From the NCBI RefSeq assembly GCF_003385595.1, contig NZ_QNUE01000006.1:62001-126000 (forward strand): 64,000 nucleotides of DNA. Direction: 5' to 3'. Below are positions 18,613-23,465 of the stretch, one piece after another. Source of the DNA: Chryseobacterium flavum (GTDB lineage Bacteria > Bacteroidota > Bacteroidia > Flavobacteriales > Weeksellaceae). The notes beneath the pieces are model-generated. The model was not told the DNA's origin and searched no databases. It saw only the letters and a program-made list of their open reading frames with translations. Position 1 is the stretch's first letter. Every line of letters begins with the position of its first letter. The position numbers were made by a program, and so were the translations under genes.

Positions 18613-18837
18613 TTTTTAGAGCAGAAAATTATTTAGAATTAAAAAAAATAACCATAAACGTGAAAAATTTTTAATAAACAATGAAACTTTAATACGATAA
18701 AATAGAGTGATAAGCAACCCGATGAGAGACAGTCATTTAGGTATTTTAGATATCCGCAAAAAATTGCGGACAGGAATTCTTTATACTAAAAATTGAATGT
18801 AATTAACTGAATTACAATGATTTAACTTGAAAATTTA
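18613..18837. other. Stretch between the two leader units
   Basis: No normal gene is present. A perfect 7-bp hairpin with an AAAA loop, TCCGCAA/TTGCGGA, lies at 18753-18770 inside a 24-codon ORF at 18722-18796 (MRDSHLGILDIRKK and so on). It has no T tract. It may be part of a structured leader or a small ORF; evidence is weak. Confidence 0.35.
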
Positions 18838-18869
18838 TTTGTGGATTTCAAAAATTCATATTTACTTTG
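18838..18869 (+). promoter_or_regulatory. Promoter of leader ORF 2 and the tRNA array
   Basis: TTTG (18838-18841) is followed after 20 nt by TTACTTTG (18862-18869), one base from TAnnTTTG. The 20-nt spacing is the same as at the TetR promoter in this window. The predicted 5' leader before the ATG is about 65 nt. Confidence 0.55.
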
Positions 18870-18939
18870 CAACCGAAAATTGAAAGCAACAGTTTTCAGG
18901 ATTCAGTTAAAAATAATTTAGAAACAAACAAAAAATAAA

Positions 18940-19065
18940 ATGAAACAATTACATAAAATATTCAATCAATATTCAAGATTATTCGGACAGGAGCCGACAG
19001 GTGTTGCATGTATTCTTGAAAGTGGAATTGTGGATAAAAGGTGCTTATATACGTGGGTCAGCTAA
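18940..19065 (+). CDS. Leader peptide 2 (41 codons, all 20 amino acids)
   Basis: This short ORF begins MKQLHKIFNQYSRLFG and ends RCLYTWVS. All 20 amino acids occur; 19 of them appear by codon 32 and Trp is codon 39. It is preceded by an A-rich start region typical of Bacteroidota and followed, 25 nt after its stop, by a strong terminator. Codons 34-38 (19039-19051) can form a 13-bp helix with 19084-19097, which contains the 5' arm of the terminator, so the two structures exclude each other. A ribosome paused before codon 30 would permit read-through into the tRNA array directly downstream. Sequence shows the structures; the attenuation model is inference. Confidence 0.65.
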   Translation: MKQLHKIFNQYSRLFGQEPTGVACILESGIVDKRCLYTWVS

Positions 19066-19119
19066 TGATCTCTTACGTTAAAATATATGAAGCGCCTCCC
19101 GAAAAGAGGCGCTTTTTTT
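19039..19119 (+). promoter_or_regulatory. Predicted antiterminator/terminator switch before the tRNA array
   Basis: Antiterminator: AGGTGCTTATATA (19039-19051) pairs with TATATgAAGCGCCT (19084-19097), 13 bp with one G-U pair and one bulged G. Terminator: AGCGCCTC (19091-19098) pairs with GAGGCGCT (19106-19113), followed by a run of seven T. The segment 19091-19097 is shared, so only one can form. The first tRNA begins 3 nt after the T run. Confidence 0.7.
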
Positions 19120-19121
19120 AT

Positions 19122-19193
19122 GGTTTCTTTAGCTTATTTGGTAAAGCGCCGGTCTGTGGAACCGGAGAACAGGGTTCGATCCCCGGAGACACC
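19122..19193 (+). tRNA. tRNA-His(GTG)-like, abnormal
   Basis: Cloverleaf with D stem GCTT/AAGC, anticodon stem CCGGT/ACCGG and loop CTGTGGA (anticodon GTG at 19156-19158). The extra G at -1 can pair with C73, the His identity feature. The acceptor has one T-C mismatch, and the T stem is short (4 pairs with an A-G mismatch, or 5 with a shifted acceptor). CCA is not properly encoded. It is the first gene after the attenuator. Confidence 0.7.
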
Positions 19194-19203
19194 CAAAGTA
19201 TAA

Positions 19204-19277
19204 AATCTCATAGCTCAATTGGTTAGAGCACCGGTCTTTTAAACCGGGGGTTGAAAGTTCAAATCTTTCTGGGATTA
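19204..19277 (+). tRNA. tRNA-Lys(TTT)
   Basis: Complete cloverleaf: acceptor AATCTCA/TGGGATT (all pairs, one G-U), D stem GCTC/GAGC, anticodon stem CCGGT/ACCGG, loop CTTTTAA (anticodon TTT at 19238-19240), T stem GAAAG/CTTTC, discriminator A. An acceptor beginning A-A is unusual. CCA is not encoded (CAA follows). Confidence 0.8.
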
Positions 19278-19285
19278 CAAAAAAC

Positions 19286-19362
19286 GGTTCCGTAGCTCAA
19301 CTGGAGAGAGCATGGGTTTTCTAAACCCAGGGTTAGAGGTTCGAATCCTCTCGGAATCACCA
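19286..19362 (+). tRNA. tRNA-Arg(TCT)
   Basis: Complete cloverleaf: acceptor GGTTCCG/CGGAATC (one G-U), D stem GCTC/GAGC, anticodon stem TGGGT/ACCCA, loop TTTCTAA (TCT at 19320-19322), T stem AGAGG/CCTCT, discriminator A and encoded CCA at 19360-19362. The most regular member of the array. Confidence 0.88.
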
Positions 19363-19419
19363 GGGTTCATGGAAATTTTTCCATCCGGCTGTCTCCCGGA
19401 AAGAAACAGAAGTGAACCC
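19363..19419 (+). ncRNA. Structured spacer between tRNA-Arg and tRNA-Pro
   Basis: GGGTTCA (19363-19369) pairs with TGAACCC (19413-19419). Inside lie two hairpins, TGGAA/TTCCA (19370-19383) and CCGG/CCGG (19385-19399). Together they form a possible three-way junction of unknown function. Confidence 0.5.
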
Positions 19420-19424
19420 CAAAG

Positions 19425-19496
19425 CTGGAAAGATAACGGTGGTTGTTTACCCGTCTTGGACGCGGGAGGTCGCAAGTTCGAATCTTGCTTTCCAGA
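19425..19496 (+). tRNA. tRNA-Pro(TGG)-like, weak D arm
   Basis: Acceptor CTGGAAA/TTTCCAG is perfect, anticodon stem CCCGT/GCGGG pairs with one G-U, loop CTTGGAC gives TGG (19457-19459), T stem GCAAG/CTTGC is perfect, discriminator A. The D arm is poor (AAC/GTT only), and positions 8-9 are GA instead of TA. No CCA is encoded. Confidence 0.72.
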
Positions 19497-19502
19497 CAAT
19501 TT

Positions 19503-19578
19503 GTTCCAATTAGCATAGTGGTAAGTGCATTCGGCTTTCTACCGAACGACAAGGGCTCGATACCCTTATGGAATACCA
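19503..19578 (+). tRNA. tRNA-Glu(TTC)-like
   Basis: Acceptor GTTCCAaT/ATGGAAT pairs with one bulged A and a G-U end pair. D stem GCAT/GTGC, anticodon stem TTCGG/CCGAA, loop CTTTCTA (TTC at 19537-19539), T stem AAGGG/CCCTT with loop CTCGATA (C at position 54), discriminator A, encoded CCA. Confidence 0.75.
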
Positions 19579-19580
19579 AT

Positions 19581-19655
19581 GATTTCGTAGCTCAAGTGGT
19601 TTAGAGTATCGGTCTGATACACCGAAGGTTGAAGGTTCGAGTCCTTCCGGAATTA
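19581..19655 (+). tRNA. tRNA-Ile(GAT)
   Basis: Acceptor GATTTCG/CGGAATT (two G-U pairs), D stem GCTC/GAGT, anticodon stem TCGGT/ACCGA, loop CTGATAC (GAT at 19616-19618), T stem GAAGG/CCTTC, discriminator A. No CCA is encoded. Confidence 0.82.
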
Positions 19656-19659
19656 CAAT

Positions 19660-19731
19660 GATTTTGTAGCTCAATGGCAGAGCACCGGTCTGTTAAACCG
19701 GCAGTTGAAAGTTCGAGTCTTTCCAAAATCG
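19660..19731 (+). tRNA. tRNA-Asn(GTT)
   Basis: Acceptor GATTTTG/CAAAATC is perfect, D stem GCTC/GAGC, anticodon stem CCGGT/ACCGG, loop CTGTTAA (GTT at 19692-19694), T stem GAAAG/CTTTC, discriminator G. No CCA is encoded. Confidence 0.84.
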
Positions 19732-19760
19732 CAGATAACTAATGTTAATTGTTTCAGAGA

Positions 19761-19827
19761 AAAGAAAAGTTTGTCAGGAGCAGAAGATCTTTACGCCAAA
19801 CACGGAAATACAGACAGACTTTTCTTT
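19761..19827 (+). ncRNA. Repeated array hairpin, copy 1
   Basis: A 15-bp stem (19761-19775 with 19813-19827, one G-U pair) ends in GTC/GAC. The loop starts AGGAGCAGAAGATC. The same loop motif follows GTC in three other hairpins of this array. Confidence 0.7.
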
Positions 19828-19884
19828 ATATAAAGTCTGAACAGTTAAAAATTAATTGGAGATATCATTTATAAATTTTAGGTA

Positions 19885-19942
19885 AAAATAAAGTTGGTCA
19901 GCGCAGAAGTTCTTATAAAACCCATAAGACTGACTTTATTTT
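19885..19942 (+). ncRNA. Repeated array hairpin, copy 2
   Basis: A 15-bp stem (19885-19899 with 19928-19942, two G-U pairs) closes on GTC/GAC; the loop starts AGCGCAGAAGTTC. It ends 6 nt before tRNA-Cys. Stem sequence differs from copy 1 on both sides while pairing is kept. Confidence 0.7.
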
Positions 19943-19948
19943 AAATCT

Positions 19949-20033
19949 GATGGTTCGCCGAAGTGGAAGAGTCGGGACGGTCTGCAAAACCGTTGCATAA
20001 GCTGAATGGGTTTGAATCCCATAACCATCTCCA
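19949..20033 (+). tRNA. tRNA-Cys(GCA) with long variable region
   Basis: Acceptor GATGGTT/AACCATC is perfect, D stem CCGA/TCGG, anticodon stem ACGGT/ACCGT, loop CTGCAAA (GCA at 19984-19986), T stem ATGGG/CCCAT, discriminator T, encoded CCA. The variable region TGCATAAGCTGA is about 12 nt and the D arm looks like class II tRNAs, whereas ordinary bacterial tRNA-Cys is class I. Confidence 0.82.
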
Positions 20034-20090
20034 AAAATAGAGGTTAGGTGTATATGAGTGTATACTCTTATGAAATATCCTTTATTATAC

Positions 20091-20149
20091 AAAGAAAGGG
20101 CTGTCAAGCGCAGAAGATCTTTTAGTCAATTCAGACAGACCTTTTCTTT
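20091..20149 (+). ncRNA. Repeated array hairpin, copy 3
   Basis: A 15-bp stem (20091-20105 with 20134-20149, one bulged A and one G-U) closes on GTC/GAC; the loop starts AAGCGCAGAAGATC. It lies between tRNA-Cys and tRNA-Tyr. Confidence 0.7.
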
Positions 20150-20178
20150 TTAAAAGGGAAAAAGAGAATTACTTATTA

Positions 20179-20200
20179 TTCATGGGTAATTGCTCATGAA
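20179..20200 (+). ncRNA. Small hairpin before tRNA-Tyr
   Basis: TTCATGGG pairs with CTCATGAA (8 bp, one G-U) around a TAATTG loop. It ends 5 nt before tRNA-Tyr and may guide processing. Confidence 0.4.
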
Positions 20201-20205
20201 AATCA

Positions 20206-20292
20206 GGAAGTATGCCGAAGTTGGAGAGTCGGGGCAGACTGTAAATCTGTTGCTTCATTGCTGAGTAGGTTCGAATCCTGCTACTTCCACCA
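20206..20292 (+). tRNA. tRNA-Tyr(GTA), class II
   Basis: Acceptor GGAAGTA/TACTTCC is perfect, D stem CCGA/TCGG, anticodon stem GCAGA/TCTGT, loop CTGTAAA (GTA at 20241-20243), long variable arm of about 13-14 nt as usual for bacterial Tyr, T stem GTAGG/CCTGC, discriminator A, encoded CCA. Confidence 0.88.
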
Positions 20293-20294
20293 AA

Positions 20295-20365
20295 CCACTG
20301 GTAATGTAATGGCAGCATGCAGGAAATGTACTCTTGTTGTTCAGGTTCGATTCCTGGTCAGTGGG
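20295..20365 (+). tRNA. tRNA-Thr(TGT)-like lacking U33
   Basis: Acceptor CCACTGG/TCAGTGG, D stem ATGT/GCAT, anticodon stem CAGGA/TCTTG and T stem TCAGG/CCTGG all pair and the layout is regular (71 nt). The anticodon loop is AATGTAC: position 33 is A instead of the near-invariant T, and the putative anticodon is TGT (20327-20329). No CCA is encoded. Decoding ability is doubtful. Confidence 0.65.
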
Positions 20366-20371
20366 TTTAAT

Positions 20372-20432
20372 ACTCCGTTCAGGACGTCTGCCTTTTGTGC
20401 AGGAAATAAGGGTTCGATTCCCTTATGGAGTA
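20372..20432 (+). tRNA. tRNA-Lys(TTT)-like without a D arm
   Basis: Acceptor ACTCCGT/ATGGAGT (one G-U), anticodon stem TCTGC/GCAGG, loop CTTTTGT (TTT at 20394-20396) and T stem AAGGG/CCCTT with loop TTCGATT are all present. Only 8 nt (TCAGGACG) separate acceptor and anticodon stems, so there is no D arm; total length is 61 nt. Such tRNAs are known mainly from mitochondria. It may be a decoy, a decayed copy or a substrate for repair. Confidence 0.65.
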
Positions 20433-20438
20433 CTTGAC

Positions 20439-20522
20439 GTGAATGAACCGGCCGGATCTGAAATTGATCAATAATACCATGAAAGTTCAAATTTGAAAAA
20501 GAAATGGCCGGTTAATATTCAC
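20439..20522 (+). ncRNA. Large structured element after the last tRNA
   Basis: GTGAAT (20439-20444) and AACCGGCC (20446-20453) pair with ATTCAC (20517-20522) and GGCCGGTT (20506-20513). Inside are GATC/GATC and the palindrome TTCAAATTTGAA (20486-20497), so a three-way junction is possible, similar in plan to the element after tRNA-Arg. Confidence 0.55.
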
Positions 20523-20526
20523 AAAA

Positions 20527-20615
20527 TCAGGAAAGGGAAAAGTCTGTCAAGAGCAGGAGATCATTACAAATATTAACAGGCATAATTTATATAGACAGGC
20601 TTTCTCCCAACCTGA
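20527..20615 (+). ncRNA. Repeated array hairpin, copy 4
   Basis: Stem 20535-20548 with 20594-20608 (14 bp, one bulge, one G-U), extended by TCAGG/CCTGA. The loop after GTC starts AAGAGCAGGAGATC, matching the other three copies. It lies upstream of the YkuK-type gene. Confidence 0.65.
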
Positions 20616-20696
20616 AAATTTAAAATCAGGAAAAATGATTGCTGGTCGATTATTTAAATTATTAAAAATTGTTTATGAATTAAATATGTAGAAAAA

Positions 20697-21182
20697 ATGG
20701 AAACGCAACAACAAATATGGCAGAATATGAATGGGAAAATTTTCCAGAGTCCTATCACCCATCTGATAGAGGAAGCCATCATCCGCGAACAGGCAAACGG
20801 ACACCGTCTGAAAGTATGTGTGGGATCAGACTCTCATGTATATGGAGATGCGATCAATTATGCTACTGCGGTAGTAGTCATTCGTGAGGGAAAAGGAGCG
20901 TTTACCTTTATTAGAAAAGAAAGAGAGATACAGAGCATCAGTATCAAGGAACGCATGCTGAATGAGGTCAATAAATCTGTTGAGATTGCATACGCTATCT
21001 GCTCTGTATTAGAAGCTTATGGTGTGGAAATGGAGGTGCACGCAGATATTAATACCGACCCGGATTTCAAATCCAATGTTGCTTTGAAAGATGCAATGGG
21101 ATATATTCTGGGAATGGGATATGTGTTCAAGGCAAAGCCATTTGCTTTTGCAAGTTCCAACTGTGCGGATATGATGGTGTAA
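20697..21182 (+). CDS. YkuK-type ribonuclease H-like protein
   Basis: The 161-residue protein matches the YkuK (DUF458) family with an RNase H-like fold: a first strand VCVGSDSHVYGD containing the acidic catalytic-type residues, a parallel strand YATAVVVIREGKG and a later HADINTDPDFKSN. Such folds bind and cut RNA or process its ends with metal ions, but activity of this family is not proven. It begins the protein part of the cassette, 82 nt after the last array hairpin and without a clear promoter of its own, so it is probably transcribed with the tRNA array. The next gene starts 38 nt downstream. Confidence 0.82.
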   Translation: METQQQIWQNMNGKIFQSPITHLIEEAIIREQANGHRLKVCVGSDSHVYGDAINYATAVVVIREGKGAFTFIRKEREIQSISIKERMLNEVNKSVEIAYAICSVLEAYGVEMEVHADINTDPDFKSNVALKDAMGYILGMGYVFKAKPFAFASSNCADMMV

Positions 21183-21220
21183 AAAGGAAGGTCTATCAGT
21201 ACATTAAATATTTACCAAGT

Positions 21221-21598
21221 ATGAAAGTCACAAAAAGATTACTGTTTCTGGATGATATAAGATATCCGGCTGAAGTGTATCATTATACCAGCCAGGATAT
21301 TTTCCTGAGGAAAGATTGGGATATTGTCAGGAATTACGAACAGTTTGTAAGCTGGATTTTGGAAAAGGGACTTCCGGAAATGATCTCTTTTGATCATGAT
21401 CTTGCAGATGGACACTATTTGAACTCTTCGGAATTTGTTGAAAAAACAGGATATGACTGTGGCAAATGGCTGATAGAATATTGTATGGATAAAGATTTGA
21501 ACTTACCGGATTTTTATTGTCATTCCCTGAACCCCGTAGGAAAGGAAAATATTGAAAGACTTTTAAAAAACTTTAAAAATGATTTTCAAAACATATAA
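21221..21598 (+). CDS. Cyclic-phosphate-processing receiver (cREC) domain protein
   Basis: This 125-residue protein has a receiver-like fold with RLLFLDDIRYP near the start, MISFDHDLADGHYL in the middle and YCHSLNPVGKENIERLL at the end. These are the marks of the cREC family, which is predicted to act on 2',3'-cyclic phosphate RNA ends and is found beside RNA ligases. It would prepare cleaved tRNA ends for the ligase encoded directly downstream; their reading frames overlap by 20 nt. Biochemical activity of the family is inferred, not shown. Confidence 0.85.
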   Translation: MKVTKRLLFLDDIRYPAEVYHYTSQDIFLRKDWDIVRNYEQFVSWILEKGLPEMISFDHDLADGHYLNSSEFVEKTGYDCGKWLIEYCMDKDLNLPDFYCHSLNPVGKENIERLLKNFKNDFQNI

Positions 21599-22583
21599 TT
21601 CTATAGAAAATACTTACCGGACCCAGGTGATCGATCAGATCATACTGCAGGGTTTTGGAGATGAGGTTTTCATTGTACAGGAAAAAGTTCATGGAGTTAA
21701 TTTCTCTTTTTTTACCGACGGAAAAGAAATCAAGATCGGAAAGAGAACTGCTTTTATCGGGAAAGATGAGAAATTTTTCAATGCACATCAGATTTTAGAA
21801 CATTACAGAAAGAATGTGATACATGTATTCCGGAAAGTGAAAGCAATGTATCCTAAGGTAGAAACAGTAGTAATCTATGGTGAGTTGTTCGGCGGGGGCT
21901 ATAAGCATAAAGATGTAGAACCTGTAACAGGTGCAGTAAAAGTGCAGAAAGGTATTGAATATGCACCTTATAACGAATTTTATGCGTTTGATATTAAGCT
22001 GAACGGAATTACCTATCTGGATACGGATATCATCAACAACATCTTTGATGAAGCCGGTTTTTTCTACGCAAAGACTTTGTTTCAGGGAAGCCTGGAAGAG
22101 GCCTTAAGATTTCCGAATACTTTCAATTCTAAAATTCCGGATTGGCTGGGACTGCCTTTGCTGAACAATATGTGTGAAGGAACCATCATTAAGCCTTTAA
22201 AGACCAGATATTTTGGAAATGGAGCAAGGGTTATTCTGAAAAATAAGAATGAAAAATGGGCCGAAAAATCTAAAATGGTTAAAAAACAGGAGAAATCAGT
22301 TCGGGAACATATTCCCTTCAGTGAAACAGCTCAAAAAATATGGGAAGAAATTCAAACCTATGTAACTGCAAACCGTCTGAATAACGTGACGAGCAAGATA
22401 GGCAAATTTGAACCTGAAATGATGGGGAAAGTCATCGGCTTTTTTGTGCGGGATATTCTGGAGGATTTTGAGAAAGATTTTCCGGCAGCTTTCGCTGCCA
22501 TTGAAAAAGGAGAGCAAAAAAGAATTAACAAAAAACTGAACTCTATAGTTATTGATTGTATAAAAGAAAAGCTTATGGTATAG
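21579..22583 (+). CDS. Rnl2-type ATP-dependent RNA ligase
   Basis: The 334-residue protein has the nucleotidyltransferase motif I QEKVHGVNFSFF with the adenylated lysine at K36 (KVHG), as in T4 Rnl2 and trypanosome editing ligases. Further motifs are YGELFGGGY, CEGTIIKPLK and ILKNKNEKW, covering the usual motifs III to V. The C-terminal 100 residues are helical, like the Rnl2 end domain that recognises nicked RNA. It should seal 3'-OH/5'-phosphate breaks, most likely in tRNA. The start at 21579 lies inside the previous gene, so translation is coupled. Confidence 0.92.
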   Translation: MIFKTYNSIENTYRTQVIDQIILQGFGDEVFIVQEKVHGVNFSFFTDGKEIKIGKRTAFIGKDEKFFNAHQILEHYRKNVIHVFRKVKAMYPKVETVVIYGELFGGGYKHKDVEPVTGAVKVQKGIEYAPYNEFYAFDIKLNGITYLDTDIINNIFDEAGFFYAKTLFQGSLEEALRFPNTFNSKIPDWLGLPLLNNMCEGTIIKPLKTRYFGNGARVILKNKNEKWAEKSKMVKKQEKSVREHIPFSETAQKIWEEIQTYVTANRLNNVTSKIGKFEPEMMGKVIGFFVRDILEDFEKDFPAAFAAIEKGEQKRINKKLNSIVIDCIKEKLMV

Positions 22584-22685
22584 ATTACTATAAGCTTTAA
22601 ATAAGTTGAGTATGATCTTTACGAGGAGCAAGGAGAGTACACCTTTCTTTCTATCAGTAACATGGATAAATAAAAAATTAAGCAA

Positions 22686-23240
22686 ATGAAAACAACAGAA
22701 GATATATTAATAGTAGATCTGGAAGCAACGTGCTGGGAAGGCCGTCCGCCAAGAGGTCAGGAAAGTGAGATCATTGAGATTGGTGTTTGTATTTTGAACA
22801 CCGGAACCGGTAAGATCTCTAAAAATGAAGGGATTTTGATAAAACCCCGGCTGTCAAAGGTAAGCCCGTTCTGTACGGAACTTACTACACTTACACAAAA
22901 TATACTTGATAACGAAGGGATAGCGCTTGAAGACACATTTGATATTTTAAAAGCAGAATATGATTCTGAAGAACTGGCCTGGGCGAGCTACGGAAATTAT
23001 GACCTGAGTATGCTCAGGAATCAGGCAGAAAGATTTTATATAGATTATCCTATGAGTGATGATCACATTAATGTAAAAACGCTATTCGGACAAATTCACC
23101 CTGGTATAAGGAAGAGTGTAGGGATGAACAGGGCTTTGGGTGAGCTGGGGCTTGTTCTGGAAGGAACTCATCACAGAGGGGTAGATGATGCGAGAAACAT
23201 TGCCAGGATTTTATATTGGTGTCTGAAAAACCAAAAATAG
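22686..23240 (+). CDS. DEDD-family 3'-5' exonuclease (ERI1/KapD-like)
   Basis: The 184-residue protein is a compact DEDDh exonuclease: DLEATCWEG (first Asp/Glu pair), EIIEIGVCIL, YGNYDLSML (third Asp) and HHRGVDDARNIARI (His and last Asp). The whole protein resembles the ERI1/KapD branch, whose eukaryotic members trim structured RNA 3' ends. Beside an RNA ligase and tRNA array it may trim tRNA 3' ends or remove fragments. It lies 102 nt after the ligase gene and is followed by a terminator, so it ends the cassette. Confidence 0.88.
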   Translation: MKTTEDILIVDLEATCWEGRPPRGQESEIIEIGVCILNTGTGKISKNEGILIKPRLSKVSPFCTELTTLTQNILDNEGIALEDTFDILKAEYDSEELAWASYGNYDLSMLRNQAERFYIDYPMSDDHINVKTLFGQIHPGIRKSVGMNRALGELGLVLEGTHHRGVDDARNIARILYWCLKNQK

Positions 23241-23249
23241 CATCAAAAT

Positions 23250-23280
23250 AGAAAGAGCTGTACTGTGTACGGCTTTTTCT
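23250..23280 (+). terminator. Terminator of the RNA-repair operon
   Basis: AGCTGTAC (23256-23263) pairs with GTACGGCT (23267-23274) around a 3-nt loop, followed by TTTTTCT. Confidence 0.7.
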
Positions 23281-23414
23281 ATTCTGGTGCTAAGAATCTG
23301 ATGGGAATAAATAAAACGTTTCAGATGTTTATCGATTGGGAAGATCAGATTCTCTGTTACATAGCAGGCCTGATTACTTAAAATTTTGTTAAAAAATTCA
23401 CTTTTAAGGGATAA

Positions 23415-23446
23415 TTTGACGGCTGTAGGTCATTTTTTTATATTTT
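23415..23446 (+). promoter_or_regulatory. Promoter of the DUF6493-SWIM operon
   Basis: TTTG (23415-23418), 20 nt, then TATATTTT (23439-23446), one base from TAnnTTTG. The ATG follows 19 nt later. Confidence 0.5.
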
Positions 23447-23465
23447 AGCTGTCAATAATGAATTT

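Noticed and set aside
19041..20107. Several ORFs of 60-74 codons on both strands between 19041 and 20107
   Set aside because: They lie across the tRNA-like genes and are by-products of the paired, GC-richer tRNA sequence; no protein pattern or start signal supports them.
19761..20615. The four array hairpins as CRISPR repeats, transposon ends or terminators
   Set aside because: Spacing is irregular, stems differ in sequence, there is no target duplication, and T tracts are in the stems rather than after them.
20635..20691. An 18-codon ORF (MIAGRLFK and so on) just before the YkuK-like gene
   Set aside because: Very short and low in complexity, with no terminator or conserved feature. Possible translational coupling cannot be shown from sequence.
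10737..23240. A prophage or integrated element explaining the tRNA cluster
   Set aside because: No integrase, phage structural genes, attachment-site repeats or lysis genes were found; flanking genes are ordinary chromosomal types.
23301..23381. A 26-codon ORF rich in different amino acids before the DUF6493 operon, considered as a third leader peptide
   Set aside because: Only 15 different amino acids are present, no intrinsic terminator follows, and the promoter of the operon lies after it.
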